From: Paenibacillus sp. 481
GTDB taxonomy: Bacteria > Bacillota > Bacilli > Paenibacillales > Paenibacillaceae
Length of the DNA: 64,000 nt
Direction: 5' to 3'
Assembly: GCF_021223605.1 (NCBI RefSeq)
Contig: NZ_CP075175.1
Location: forward strand, 5,039,501 to 5,103,500
Below, one piece after another: positions 44,810 through 53,682 of this stretch; position 1 is the first letter of the stretch, and the number at the start of each line of letters is the position of its first letter. The notes beneath the pieces were generated by a model. That model had not been told where the DNA came from and did no database searches. It saw only the letters and a list, made by a program, of their open reading frames with translations. A program made the position numbers and the translations under genes.

Positions 44810-45394
44810 GTGCCTTTATTATCATTCTTGTTATTTGTGTTAATTACCAGTTTTACTCCAGGTCCCAACAATATTATGGCGATGGCGTTTGCGAACACAC
44901 ATGGATTTAAAAAAACGATACGATTTTGTTTAGGAGTCGGTGTTGGCTTTTTTGTTGTCACATTAGCCTGTATTTTTTTAAATCTGTGGCTTACAAACCT
45001 TATGCCAATTATTGAATTTCCTTTGACCATGTTGGGAGTCGGTTATATGTTATATTTAGCTTTTAGTATACTTACTAGTAAAGACAGTTCTGACAACAAG
45101 GATGGCGGCCATACACACTTTTTCTTAATAGGTGCGTTGTTGCAGTTTGTTAATCCAAAGGGGATTCTTTTTGGCATGACAGTAGTAGCCACCTTCATTC
45201 TTCCTTATTACTCCTCCTATTTCAGCTACTTGGTTTTCTCGCTTTTTTTGGGGATTGTTGGCTTGATGAGTACATGTTGTTGGAGTTTATTTGGTTCTAT
45301 GTTCCAAACATTTTTATCACAGTACAGACAAGCGTTTAATATCATTATGGCCATGTTATTGGTGTATAGTTCGATCTCCATTTTGTTAAAATGA
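44810..45394 (+). CDS. LysE family amino-acid exporter
   Basis: 194 residues with six helices of the LysE/RhtB family; the signature TPGPNNIMAMAFANTHGFKKTIRFCLGVGVGFF is at the N-terminus. GTG 44810 is chosen because GGAGGGG lies 10 bp before it. Divergent from an XRE-cupin regulator; both likely respond to the exported compound. A terminator is shared with the convergent MBL gene. Confidence 0.9.
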   Translation: MPLLSFLLFVLITSFTPGPNNIMAMAFANTHGFKKTIRFCLGVGVGFFVVTLACIFLNLWLTNLMPIIEFPLTMLGVGYMLYLAFSILTSKDSSDNKDGGHTHFFLIGALLQFVNPKGILFGMTVVATFILPYYSSYFSYLVFSLFLGIVGLMSTCCWSLFGSMFQTFLSQYRQAFNIIMAMLLVYSSISILLK

Positions 45395-45458
45395 AGTGAA
45401 AAGTAGCATGTTTATTTAAATGTGTGTGCTATTTAACGATCCTGCCCGGTAGTACAAC

Positions 45459-45500
45459 AAGAGGACGCTCCCATGCCTTCGTTTGGGTGGCGTCCTCTTA
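45459..45500. terminator. Bidirectional terminator
   Basis: AAGAGGACGC (45459-45468) pairs with GCGTCCTCTT (45490-45499) exactly. Confidence 0.85.
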
Positions 45501-45525
45501 TTATGTTTTCTATAGCACATGTGCA

Positions 45526-46263
45526 TTACGACGTATATGCATGAATGAGTTGCTTAAGCGCTTGCTTTACATCGCCGCGAAATAAACCACCGTGATAGCA
45601 AATGATTTGCTCAATGTCATAGTCAAGCAATCGTTGAACGGAACGGATAGCCTCATCCAAATCCAATGTAAATTGAGGATTGGCAATATTGAGCTGCCCT
45701 TGCTCGATGACAACAGCGTCTCCTGCGATCAACGTGTTGCTGGCAGGGAGATACAACGACATATGACCAGGCATATGGCCAGGTGTGTGAACGATTTCGA
45801 TGCCGCCGCACCAAGGCAGCTGCTCATTATTGGTGACGATCCGATCAACAGCAATTGGCTCGATCGATTGTAGGAGGTTCATGAACTGTTCCGCATGCGG
45901 CTTTGCTTCATCCGGCAACACGTCAAACGTTGCTTCCACTTGTTCAAGTCGAAGTGACTTTTTCGTCCCATCAATGTGCGGAGCTTCCAACTCGTGCGCG
46001 ATGATGACGATGTGAGGGTACGCCCGCTTCAACGCAGCGAGCGAACCGATATGATCCATATCGTGATGCGTCACGATCAATTTGGTGATCGATTCGAGTG
46101 TGACGTCGTAACGGATAGCCGCCTCTTTAAGGAGACGCGCAAAGTTTGGATACCCGCAGTCGACAAGAATCGTTTCGCGTGCATCACGAAGTATGATTGG
46201 GGTGATGACTTGTGTTTGAGCGTCATACTCAAACTCGATATCGAGTAGATGATAGTCGTACAT
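45526..46263 (-). CDS. MBL-fold metallo-hydrolase
   Basis: 245 residues with the metallo-beta-lactamase metal sites: VTHHDMDHIGS (HxHxDH variant, His-His-Asp-x-Asp-His), the His in VHTPGHMPGHMSLY, the Asp in LIAGDAVV and a late His in ICYHGGLF. All ligands seem present. GGAGG lies 7-8 bp before ATG 46263. The closest type is the broad glyoxalase-II-like group; the substrate is unknown. A CD3324-type gene lies upstream on the same strand, but with an 80-bp gap. Confidence 0.88.
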   Translation of the reverse strand: MYDYHLLDIEFEYDAQTQVITPIILRDARETILVDCGYPNFARLLKEAAIRYDVTLESITKLIVTHHDMDHIGSLAALKRAYPHIVIIAHELEAPHIDGTKKSLRLEQVEATFDVLPDEAKPHAEQFMNLLQSIEPIAVDRIVTNNEQLPWCGGIEIVHTPGHMPGHMSLYLPASNTLIAGDAVVIEQGQLNIANPQFTLDLDEAIRSVQRLLDYDIEQIICYHGGLFRGDVKQALKQLIHAYTS

Positions 46264-46343
46264 ACGTACCTCCTAATCACAAGTCCTTGTGATGATCTTA
46301 ATACAAGGATAGTGGAAGGAGAAAGGACAATCATGGTACAGAT

Positions 46344-46622
46344 TCAAAGTTGTACGCGCCGTTGTTCACGGATAATTCTTCTAATACTATGCTCAGTCAA
46401 AAAGTAGCGTTGTGCGAGAATGTTGACAGCGATTCCTGAATGATAAGCTTGCACAATCGCAGCGTTACGGTCTTGAAGCATCTGCCTAGACCCGGAAGAC
46501 TCACCCCATTGCTTCTTACGTTCTTGTCTAATGGGAATGTACAAGTAGCTTCCTTGTACATATTGTTGAATATGGCGAACCAGTTCTTCTGGTAATATCG
46601 TTTGTGCATTTTGGTATTTCAT
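46344..46622 (-). CDS. CD3324 family protein (Mor-like helix-turn-helix)
   Basis: 92 residues. Opening YQNAQTILPEELVRHIQQYVQGSYLYIPIR, then WGESSGSRQMLQDRNAAIVQAYHSGIAVNILAQRYFLTEHSIRRIIREQR. This is the CD3324 group, with a C-terminal helix-turn-helix like that of Mor/phage activators; function unknown. GGAG lies 8 bp before ATG 46622. A 66-bp perfect inverted repeat starts 40 bp upstream and might carry its control. Confidence 0.85.
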   Translation of the reverse strand: MKYQNAQTILPEELVRHIQQYVQGSYLYIPIRQERKKQWGESSGSRQMLQDRNAAIVQAYHSGIAVNILAQRYFLTEHSIRRIIREQRRVQL

Positions 46623-46663
46623 CAGCTTTGCTCCTATCTATATAGCATGATTCGGTATATAGA

Positions 46664-46729
46664 GAAGCAAAGAGTTCCACCTTTAGTATGATAGAGGCCC
46701 TAAACAAAGATTTTGTGGAACTCTTTGCT
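46664..46729. repeat. Perfect 16-bp inverted repeat, 34-base loop
   Basis: AAGCAAAGAGTTCCAC (46664-46679) and GTGGAACTCTTTGCTT (46714-46729) are exact inverted copies. It lies upstream of the CD3324 gene. It could be an insertion relic (MITE), an RNA structure or an operator pair. Confidence 0.7.
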
Positions 46730-47017
46730 TAGAGCCACATCCATCGATGCGTACAAACAGGGGGACCATGCGATCAACTCCTTTTATATACAACATATCA
46801 TACTCACTTTCGTGTTGCAGCGTAAACAGCTATTCATTTCGCTTGATTCTGGTCGAGCTGTCCACAAAACAAATTGCTGAGATGGAAATACGTATTATCA
46901 ATTTTGCAACTTTGAAGCAACTGGGTTCGTTAAACATACAACGAGCATGCAGGCTATATACGGTATTAACAAAGTACGGTATTAACAAAAATACATATTT
47001 GGGTTAGGAGAATAACA
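46730..47017. other. Gap of about 290 bases without a supported gene
   Basis: An 86-codon plus-strand frame is open here but has no ribosome site or recognisable domain. The only structured element is the 15-base direct repeat noted at 46959-46989. The stretch should contain the promoter of the secreted-protein gene. Confidence 0.4.
46959..46989 (+). repeat. Tandem direct repeat upstream of the secreted-protein gene
   Basis: TACGGTATTAACAAA occurs twice (46959-46973 and 46975-46989) with a period of 16. It lies 30 bp before the start of the following gene and may be a binding site or slippage repeat. Confidence 0.75.
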
Positions 47018-47962
47018 ATGTTCCTTAGATCCCGTAAGCTGAATGTCATGGTGGCAACTATCGCGGTGCTCTCTTTATCTGTGCAAATCGCAAGCGTTGC
47101 AGCGGCTCATTCTTCGCATCCATCACCCGCAGATCATCTTAAAAGGACGGCCACAACAATTGACCGATCGCCATCTTCGATCGCCGCTACGTTCGAGACG
47201 ATGCTGAAGAAGGCGAACCAGATTCCGCAAGCGATCACGTACTTTAAAGCAAATCTGAATAAACTATCGAAAGATCAAGCGACAGCAATGGTTCTTAAGC
47301 TGGAAAATGCCATTCTCGTTCAGGAAGAGTTGATAGAAAAACGTTTAGGTAACCACAAAGTCCAAACAGCGCTTGGAAAAGTGCATCGCGATGGACAACG
47401 AATAGAGCAGACGATTGCCTTGACAAAAGATGCAAGTTTGAAAAAGTTACTTAAGGAAGTGTACGCGAGCGGCTATCAATTGGTCATGTCTGATGCTTAT
47501 ATTGTTCCGTTCATGGATTACGCTGTTCTGATACCTTTTAGCAGTAGCGTCAGTCCGGACATTAAAGAATATATTGAAATTATGGCTGCCGAAACGGATC
47601 GAATGATGATACCAGATGAGGGAAACGCCAGACTACATGAAGGACTAGTAACTCGAGCATTAGCAATGGAGAATTTTACAAAAGACTATCCGAAATCACA
47701 ACGCACATCTACGATCAAGCAGAAATTCGATGGCTATGAATTCACCATTTACTATGGCATGAACCACACTCCACTATTCGATTACAATACCAAGATCATG
47801 CAACCTGAAGCAGTAAAAGCATATCACGAGATATTGGCAAATAAAGAAGCCGTACATAGTCCGTTCTTAACCCAATTACAGAAATTTATGAATCTTGTGA
47901 AAAAAAACAAGTACAAGCGGACGTCGGAAGTAGATAAGTTCATCCAAGCGAAGTTTGGATAA
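47018..47962 (+). CDS. Secreted protein of unknown function
   Basis: 314 residues with a clear signal peptide (RSRKLNVMVATIAVLSLSVQIASVAAA, cleavage expected after AAA). The mature part is helical and Lys-rich (AMVLKLENAILVQEELIEKRLGNHKVQT), with a later domain around KFDGYEFTIYYGMNHTPLFDYNT. No family is recognised and no catalytic motif stands out. TTAGGAG lies 9 bp before ATG 47018. It stands alone, and a terminator follows at 48097. Confidence 0.7.
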   Translation: MFLRSRKLNVMVATIAVLSLSVQIASVAAAHSSHPSPADHLKRTATTIDRSPSSIAATFETMLKKANQIPQAITYFKANLNKLSKDQATAMVLKLENAILVQEELIEKRLGNHKVQTALGKVHRDGQRIEQTIALTKDASLKKLLKEVYASGYQLVMSDAYIVPFMDYAVLIPFSSSVSPDIKEYIEIMAAETDRMMIPDEGNARLHEGLVTRALAMENFTKDYPKSQRTSTIKQKFDGYEFTIYYGMNHTPLFDYNTKIMQPEAVKAYHEILANKEAVHSPFLTQLQKFMNLVKKNKYKRTSEVDKFIQAKFG

Positions 47963-48096
47963 ATGAACATGAAATGAGGAGGATGATACGGTAACTATAC
48001 ATTTTCCCACGGATACACGCTGGCGGCACTAACTAGACGGTTCTGCTCAAAACAGCCGATCAAGTAGTGGATCAAAAAATAGGAGATACCAGTCCG

Positions 48097-48125
48097 AGCG
48101 CCAATTAGGCGCTTTTTATTTTTTA
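48097..48125 (+). terminator. Rho-independent terminator
   Basis: AGCGCC (48097-48102) pairs with GGCGCT (48108-48113), followed by a long T-rich run. Confidence 0.85.
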
Positions 48126-48137
48126 TTTCATTAAAAT

Positions 48138-48157
48138 ATTTAAATGATTATTTGAAT
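48138..48157. promoter_or_regulatory. ArsR/CadC-type operator candidate
   Basis: TTTAAATGATTATTTGAA (48139-48156) is an imperfect inverted repeat of the (T)TCAAAT-N4-ATTTGAA kind bound by CadC/SmtB/CzrA-type metal sensors. It lies about 410 bp before the P-type ATPase gene. No arsR-type gene is in the window. Confidence 0.5.
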
Positions 48158-48568
48158 GTTATGCGTTTATGTGTTATTTTAACTTTAAAACAAACTACAA
48201 ATAGCGAAGGCGACAAAGCAAGCAACCTGTCCGGTATAGCGAGCAGCCTTCTATTGGAAATCAACCTACAATGGCCAGTGATAAGGATCCGGTTACCTTC
48301 GTTGGATTAGGCGATTATACATGTTCCTCCTACAAAGTAGGGGACGAGCACTTTTTTCTCCATTACAACGTAGCCCGTTTTGCTCAAGATCCCTAAGCTT
48401 TTGGGCCGTATCTATAAAGTCGTATTCGATGCCCAGCCGCAAGACAACCATGATGGAAGCCACGCATAGAACGTACTTCATCCAAGATGTATGCCCAAGG
48501 TGTTGTTCGTAATGGAGCGTAACACTTGGCCTTGATCTTAACCATCTGAACCAAAGGAGAGACATCCC
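48158..48568. other. Long leader region before the P-type ATPase gene
   Basis: About 410 bases. A plus-strand frame from ATG 48271 to TAA 48394-48396 gives 41 residues (ASDKDPVTFVGLGDYTCSSYK...), with no good ribosome site and no recognised family. Minus-strand frames also lack support. A long untranslated leader or a lost small regulator gene are both possible. Confidence 0.35.
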
Positions 48569-51148
48569 GTGAAAGAGACGCAAACAGGCTCAACAGCTCT
48601 CAAAAAGAAAGTGTCTAAAAAGAACTTCAATGTCGCTGTGATTCAAACGAAGCCAGCTCACGAAGCAAATGGTTCGTGTTGCGCGGATGACGAATGTGGT
48701 AGTACTGTCAACATCGAAACGAAGCAACATACGTCTTGCTGCAGCGATAAAAATGATTGCAACTCTGCCCCTAGTCAAGGTCAGGCGGAGGAACGTGTCG
48801 CTTCAGGCTTTCAAGCAAGCTTCCGAATTCACGGAATGGATTGCCCCGCTTGTGGGATTACAATCGAAAAGAGCCTAAAACAATTGGATCATATCCAACA
48901 AGTTGTAGTCAATTACAACACGGCCAAAATGCAAATCGTATCCACAGATCCGACTGCGTTGGAACAGATTCCTGTAGCTTTGAAGAAGCTAGGTTTTACA
49001 GCCGAAACGATAGATACAGATAAAAATAAAAGAACGTATCTTATCGAGGGAATGGATTGCAGTTCCTGTGCGTTAACACTTGAAAATCATTTAAAGAGTC
49101 AACCTGCTGTTACATCAATCAAAGTGAATTTTTCGACAGGGAAAATGCATATCGTACATGACAACGATGTGCAAACGATTATGGATGAAGTCGCTAAAGT
49201 GGGGTTCACTGCAACTTTGGCAACCAGGCAGCGCGAGCAAGGCGGACAGGCTGGACAAGGTGGACAGCGTCCGCAGAATAAGGGAAAAGTAGATTTGTCG
49301 CTAACGATCTTTTCCGGAGCGATGCTTGCTCTGGGCTTTATCGGTACTTTAACTGACGTGTCTTCGAACATAAGCACGGCTCTCTTCATTTTAGCGATGA
49401 TTACGGGCGGATATAAACCAGCTAAAAGCGCTTTTTACGCGATTAAAAGCCGTTCATTAGATATGAACGTGTTGATGAGCATAGCAGCTATCGGAGCGGG
49501 ATTAATTGGAGAATGGCTTGAAGGAGCTACTGTCGTGTGGCTGTTTGCCATCGGAAATGCGCTACAAACTCGCGCCATTGAAAAAACGAGGAATTCGATC
49601 CGCGGGCTAATGGATCTGACTCCGTCGGAAGCGTGGCTTAAAAGTGGCGAGACGATCTCGCGCACACCAGTTGAAGAAATCGCTGTTGGACAAATTATTA
49701 TTATTAAACCGGGCGAAAAAATCCCATTGGACGGCGATATTGTAGTAGGAGTTTCCAGCGTGAATCAGGCTCCGATAACGGGTGAATCTGTACCCGTGGA
49801 TAAAGAGCCGGGGGATGTAGTGTACGCAGGGACGATTAATGAAAGCGGCTCGCTAGAAGTTAAAGTGACCAAGTTAGTCGAGGACACGACCGTAGCTAAA
49901 ATTATTCATTTGGTGGAAGAAGCACAGGAGAAGAAGGCGCCGACTCAAGCGTTTATCGACCGTTTCGCGCACATTTACACCCCGATTGTGTTTGCTGTAG
50001 CGATGGCGATGATTGTGTTTCCGCCGTTGTTTGGTTGGGGGACATGGGCGGAGTGGTATTATAAGGGCTTAGAACTGCTTGTCGTTGCTTGCCCGTGTGC
50101 ATTGGTCATTTCCACCCCAGTTGCTATCGTTTCAGCGATTGGTAATGCAGCAAAAAATGGTGTACTTATAAAAGGCGGGGCGTTCTTGGAAATAGCCGGA
50201 GCGGTTAATGCCATTGCTTTTGATAAGACAGGTACGTTAACTGAAGGAAAACCTAAGGTGTCCCATATCGAAACTTGGGGTGAATCGAAAGAAAGCATTC
50301 TTTCGATTGCACGCACGATCGAGGAACATTCTAAGCATCCCATTGCTCAAGCGATCCTATCGTACGCCGCGGCGCAACATATCGCTCCTCGGAAAGGGGA
50401 GTCGTTTCAGACTATTGTGGGCAAAGGCGCCCAAGCGACAATCGAAGGAACGGACTATTTTGCTGGTAATTTGAAACTGTTTCAAGACATGAACGTGCCA
50501 CTCAACAACATTACAAATTATGCACGCGAATTGCAACAAGAGGGTAATACGCTCGTCTTAATAGGTACACGTCATCACGTACTTGGCTTAATTGCAGTAG
50601 CGGATGCGATTCGCCCTGCGACGTTGGGTACGATCTCTAAATTAAAAGACGCTGGCATTCAGCAAGTCGTCATGCTTACAGGGGATAATGAAGGCGCAGC
50701 TCGAAAAATATCCACTCAATCTGGGATCGATCGTTACTTTGCCGATTTACTTCCGGAAAACAAAGTGGAGGCCGTCAAAAAAATGCAACAGGAAGGCTAC
50801 AAAATCGCTATGGTTGGTGACGGAATCAACGATGCACCTGCTCTGGCAACAGCGGATCTTGGCATTGCAATGGGTGGTGCCGGAACAGATACGGCGATGG
50901 AAACAGCAGATATTGTCCTCATGGCGGATAATTTAGAAAAGCTCCCTCATACGGTTGAGTTGAGCCGAAAAGCACTACGTATTATTAAACAAAATATTTG
51001 GTTTTCCATTGCGGTGAAACTTGTTGCACTCATGCTCATTTTTCCAGGCTGGCTTACGTTGTGGCTCGCGGTGTTAAGTGATACAGGTGCTGCAATTCTT
51101 GTCATTTTAAATAGTATGCGATTGTTGAAAATGAAATCGGATAGTTAA
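48569..51148 (+). CDS. cadA: Cd2+/Zn2+-exporting P1B-type ATPase
   Basis: 859 residues. The N-terminus holds an extra Cys-rich stretch (SCCADDEC and TSCCSDKNDC) and then two HMA metal-binding domains (GMDCPAC and GMDCSSC). The membrane part has the ion-site motif VVACPCALVISTP. Catalytic motifs are complete: ITGESVP (actuator), DKTGTLTEG (phosphorylated Asp), HP in EEHSKHPIAQA, and MVGDGINDAPALATADLGIAMG. The CPC type with two HMA and Cys-rich head fits Zn/Cd/Pb export rather than Cu. GTG 48569 has AAGGAGAG about 9 bp before it. A CadC-like operator lies 410 bp upstream. Confidence 0.95.
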   Translation: MKETQTGSTALKKKVSKKNFNVAVIQTKPAHEANGSCCADDECGSTVNIETKQHTSCCSDKNDCNSAPSQGQAEERVASGFQASFRIHGMDCPACGITIEKSLKQLDHIQQVVVNYNTAKMQIVSTDPTALEQIPVALKKLGFTAETIDTDKNKRTYLIEGMDCSSCALTLENHLKSQPAVTSIKVNFSTGKMHIVHDNDVQTIMDEVAKVGFTATLATRQREQGGQAGQGGQRPQNKGKVDLSLTIFSGAMLALGFIGTLTDVSSNISTALFILAMITGGYKPAKSAFYAIKSRSLDMNVLMSIAAIGAGLIGEWLEGATVVWLFAIGNALQTRAIEKTRNSIRGLMDLTPSEAWLKSGETISRTPVEEIAVGQIIIIKPGEKIPLDGDIVVGVSSVNQAPITGESVPVDKEPGDVVYAGTINESGSLEVKVTKLVEDTTVAKIIHLVEEAQEKKAPTQAFIDRFAHIYTPIVFAVAMAMIVFPPLFGWGTWAEWYYKGLELLVVACPCALVISTPVAIVSAIGNAAKNGVLIKGGAFLEIAGAVNAIAFDKTGTLTEGKPKVSHIETWGESKESILSIARTIEEHSKHPIAQAILSYAAAQHIAPRKGESFQTIVGKGAQATIEGTDYFAGNLKLFQDMNVPLNNITNYARELQQEGNTLVLIGTRHHVLGLIAVADAIRPATLGTISKLKDAGIQQVVMLTGDNEGAARKISTQSGIDRYFADLLPENKVEAVKKMQQEGYKIAMVGDGINDAPALATADLGIAMGGAGTDTAMETADIVLMADNLEKLPHTVELSRKALRIIKQNIWFSIAVKLVALMLIFPGWLTLWLAVLSDTGAAILVILNSMRLLKMKSDS

Positions 51149-51192
51149 TTCGTATATGCTTACCAAATAGACGGATGAATAAAAGTTATGCA

Positions 51193-51232
51193 GCCAGCGC
51201 GTGTCGATACTTACTCGGCGCGCGTTGTTTGC
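51193..51232 (+). terminator. Probable terminator after cadA
   Basis: CAGCGCG (from 51195) pairs with CGCGTTG (ending near 51228), T-rich afterwards. Imperfect. Confidence 0.45.
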
Positions 51233-51345
51233 GTTTATTTTTAATTGTACATCTCTTGTTAGCTATGCAACGGGCGGAGAAGCCTGCATTCTTACATCTT
51301 TCTTCTGGGTCGGGAAGGCTAGCCAACATATTTTTATGAAACGAT

Positions 51346-51374
51346 TGAAACCAAAGTGCACTTTCGCTAGTCTA
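51346..51374 (+). promoter_or_regulatory. ECF-type promoter candidate upstream of the sigma-YcdB gene
   Basis: TGAAAC (51346-51351), 16 bases, then TAGTCTA (51368-51374), ending 23 bp before the sigma gene. TGAAAC-N16-CGTCTA is the usual form for ECF sigma factors of Bacillales such as SigW, SigX and SigV. It could mark autoregulation. Confidence 0.5.
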
Positions 51375-51397
51375 AAAGATGTACAGGGGGGAGCGAC

Positions 51398-53494
51398 ATG
51401 AATCAAAACGATCGAGTCCGAGCAGCTCAGGCGGGAAATCGCGCTGCGTTTCTCGCTTTGATCGAAGCACAGCAGGACCGAATGTACCGTATAGCTTATT
51501 ATTACGTACGTCAAAAAATTGATGCGGAGGATGTCGTCCACGAAGCCATTTACAAAGCGCTGTCCGGACTGCCGAAGCTAAAACAGCCGCAGTATTTCAC
51601 GACTTGGCTGACCCGCATTGTTATTAACTGCGCGTTGACTGCACTGCACAAGCGTCAGCGGCTGGTGCTAGACGATTGCCGTGCCGCTGAGCTTCAGCAA
51701 GCTTCCATGCCGCGAACCGACGACCGCCTTGATCTGCTCGAGGCGGTTAGGCAACTGGACACTAATCAAAGACAAGTGATCGCGTTCAAATATTGGCATG
51801 ATATGACGATCGAGGAGATTGCACGCTTACTCCGTATGCCATCCGGTACAATTAAAACGATTTTACATAGGGGGTTGAAGTCGTTGCGTCAACATTATGC
51901 GAACGCCGAGAAATCGACACGCTCGGAACAGAACGTGCTCTGTGAAGCTACGGACGTATCCGAACAAGAGCGATTGCAGCAAAAGCTGGCTGAGTTGAAG
52001 CAGCGAAGTGAGGAGCTCTTTGATATTCCACAATCGTATGAACTAACGATTGAAGACTATCATGAAGACAAACGAGAAGGCGGAAGAGCGGTACTCGTGT
52101 GGACGAAAGTCGGAGAGGACCCATTGTGGGACAAACCTGGCAAAGATACGAGTATATCTGTAGAGTTAAGCGATCAAGGGGATTTGCTCAAATACACGAT
52201 CGACGTGGAGGAAGCTGCCGGTGACTTGCCAGAGTTATCAATCAATGAATTGCGCATGGAGGCCGAGACATTTATTCGCGATCACTATCCTACCGCGCTG
52301 AAGCACTTTGATTTAACACGTATCAAGACAAGTGGTTCAATGACGACATTTTGTTATGAGCAGGTTGTTATGGAATTGCCGCTTCCATTATCGGGTGTTC
52401 GAGTGGCTGTTCACCGGAGTGGGTTGGTTAGTCATTTCATTTATTTCGGACGACAGACAAAGCCTAAGACTCCGGAGGCCTTGGTTGCAAAGGAACTGCT
52501 TATGCAGCATATTGCGAGTACCGTGAGGCTGAACCTGCAATTAGCTTACGTGAATAAAGAAGTTTGTGATGTAGAGAACAATGAGCTGCGGATCGTATAC
52601 GAGCCGGACAATCTGTGGATGAAATTTCGCGCCGATGATAAAGAAGAGGCGATTAGTAGAGACGATGAAGCGGAAGAAGCGGCAGAGCAAGCCGTGTGGC
52701 TGTCGCTTCCGATACTGCCGGAGGAGGCAGCTATCCGTACCATCCGTACAGTGGAGGATGTTCTGGAAGTGCTTGTAAACGATCCTGAGCAGTATGCACT
52801 TTTGCGGGAAGTCGATATGGACGGTCAAATTTCCGGCGTCGTGTGGCGACGGGGCGATTGGAGTTCTGAGAATGCTCAGAATCCTAAGAATCCTAAGAAT
52901 CCTAAGGACCGTTCGCTAGATGCTTTTTTACGTGAGCGATCGCAAGACACCGTGAAGGCGAAAATCGATTTAGCAAGCCGTAGTTTGGTGTCGTTTATGC
53001 GCTTTGAAGACCGCTTGTCAGGTGGAATACGACTATCTCGAGACGAATGTCAGGACATCGCACTTCGACTGTTGGTCCGTGCGCGCCCTAGACTGATTCC
53101 GTATTTACAGCTACGGCAGCAGGAGGAAGCGAAAGATTCTGATATCGAACAATTCGAGTTCCGCATAGGCAAGCAAAATGTCTGGCTCGGAATGGATCAT
53201 ATTCGAATTTTCGTCAACAAAACGACGGGGCGTCTCGAACGTATGGACGGTCCATTTATTGATCCGGCTCAGTTGGAAGCTGTCCAATCGACGACGCTCG
53301 TAGATGAGCGAAAGGCATGTCAAGTATACTCAGATGCACTTGATCTGAAACTAGAATGGCAGATTGATTATTCGAGACGAAGCAAAAAACGTCGCTACCG
53401 ACTCATGTATCGACAGGTGCATAGGGATCGTCAGATGGAGATACGTTTTGTTGACGCACACACCGGAAAGTTGATTTGTTCACGGAACCATTAA
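51398..53494 (+). CDS. ECF sigma factor fused to a large YcdB/YcdC-like domain
   Basis: 698 residues. Residues 1-170 are a full ECF sigma-70: region 2 (FLALIEAQQDRMYRIAYYYVRQKIDAEDVVHEAIYKAL, TTWLTRIVINCALTALHK) and region 4 (LDTNQRQVIAFKYWHDMTIEEIARLLRMPSGTIKTILHRGLKSLRQHY). After a short linker, about 500 residues with no membrane helix resemble the YcdB/YcdC (DUF4901) repeat type, e.g. SYELTIEDYHEDKREGGRAVLVWTK and AETFIRDHYP. A PKNPKNPKN repeat sits near residue 500. In YcdB-type proteins this domain normally lies outside the cell, so its place behind a sigma factor is unusual. GGGGGGAG lies before ATG. No anti-sigma gene follows. The large domain may act as a built-in sensor or lock. Confidence 0.85.
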   Translation: MNQNDRVRAAQAGNRAAFLALIEAQQDRMYRIAYYYVRQKIDAEDVVHEAIYKALSGLPKLKQPQYFTTWLTRIVINCALTALHKRQRLVLDDCRAAELQQASMPRTDDRLDLLEAVRQLDTNQRQVIAFKYWHDMTIEEIARLLRMPSGTIKTILHRGLKSLRQHYANAEKSTRSEQNVLCEATDVSEQERLQQKLAELKQRSEELFDIPQSYELTIEDYHEDKREGGRAVLVWTKVGEDPLWDKPGKDTSISVELSDQGDLLKYTIDVEEAAGDLPELSINELRMEAETFIRDHYPTALKHFDLTRIKTSGSMTTFCYEQVVMELPLPLSGVRVAVHRSGLVSHFIYFGRQTKPKTPEALVAKELLMQHIASTVRLNLQLAYVNKEVCDVENNELRIVYEPDNLWMKFRADDKEEAISRDDEAEEAAEQAVWLSLPILPEEAAIRTIRTVEDVLEVLVNDPEQYALLREVDMDGQISGVVWRRGDWSSENAQNPKNPKNPKDRSLDAFLRERSQDTVKAKIDLASRSLVSFMRFEDRLSGGIRLSRDECQDIALRLLVRARPRLIPYLQLRQQEEAKDSDIEQFEFRIGKQNVWLGMDHIRIFVNKTTGRLERMDGPFIDPAQLEAVQSTTLVDERKACQVYSDALDLKLEWQIDYSRRSKKRRYRLMYRQVHRDRQMEIRFVDAHTGKLICSRNH

Positions 53495-53682
53495 ACACAT
53501 TCGACTTTAAAAAAATCTCGTATCGTGATTGCACGAAGCTGTGGGAATCGGCTCATATAGCGAAAATGCTGAAGTGAAAATGGGTGGGGGCGATCCTCGC
53601 CCTTTTTCATGTTATTAATCGTTAGATTGTTCAACTTCTCCAATCATGTGAATCTGACTACGTATGATTACATAACAACTCG

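Noticed and set aside
46747-47007. 86-codon plus-strand open frame
   Set aside because: No ribosome site, odd composition, and it overlaps the tandem repeat and the promoter region of the next gene.
48293-48583. 96-codon minus-strand open frame before cadA
   Set aside because: Checked as a possible lost cadC; no helix-turn-helix or metal motif, and no ribosome site.
52873-52905. AATCCTAAG triplicate as a regulatory repeat
   Set aside because: It is an in-frame Asn-Pro-Lys repeat within the sigma-YcdB protein.
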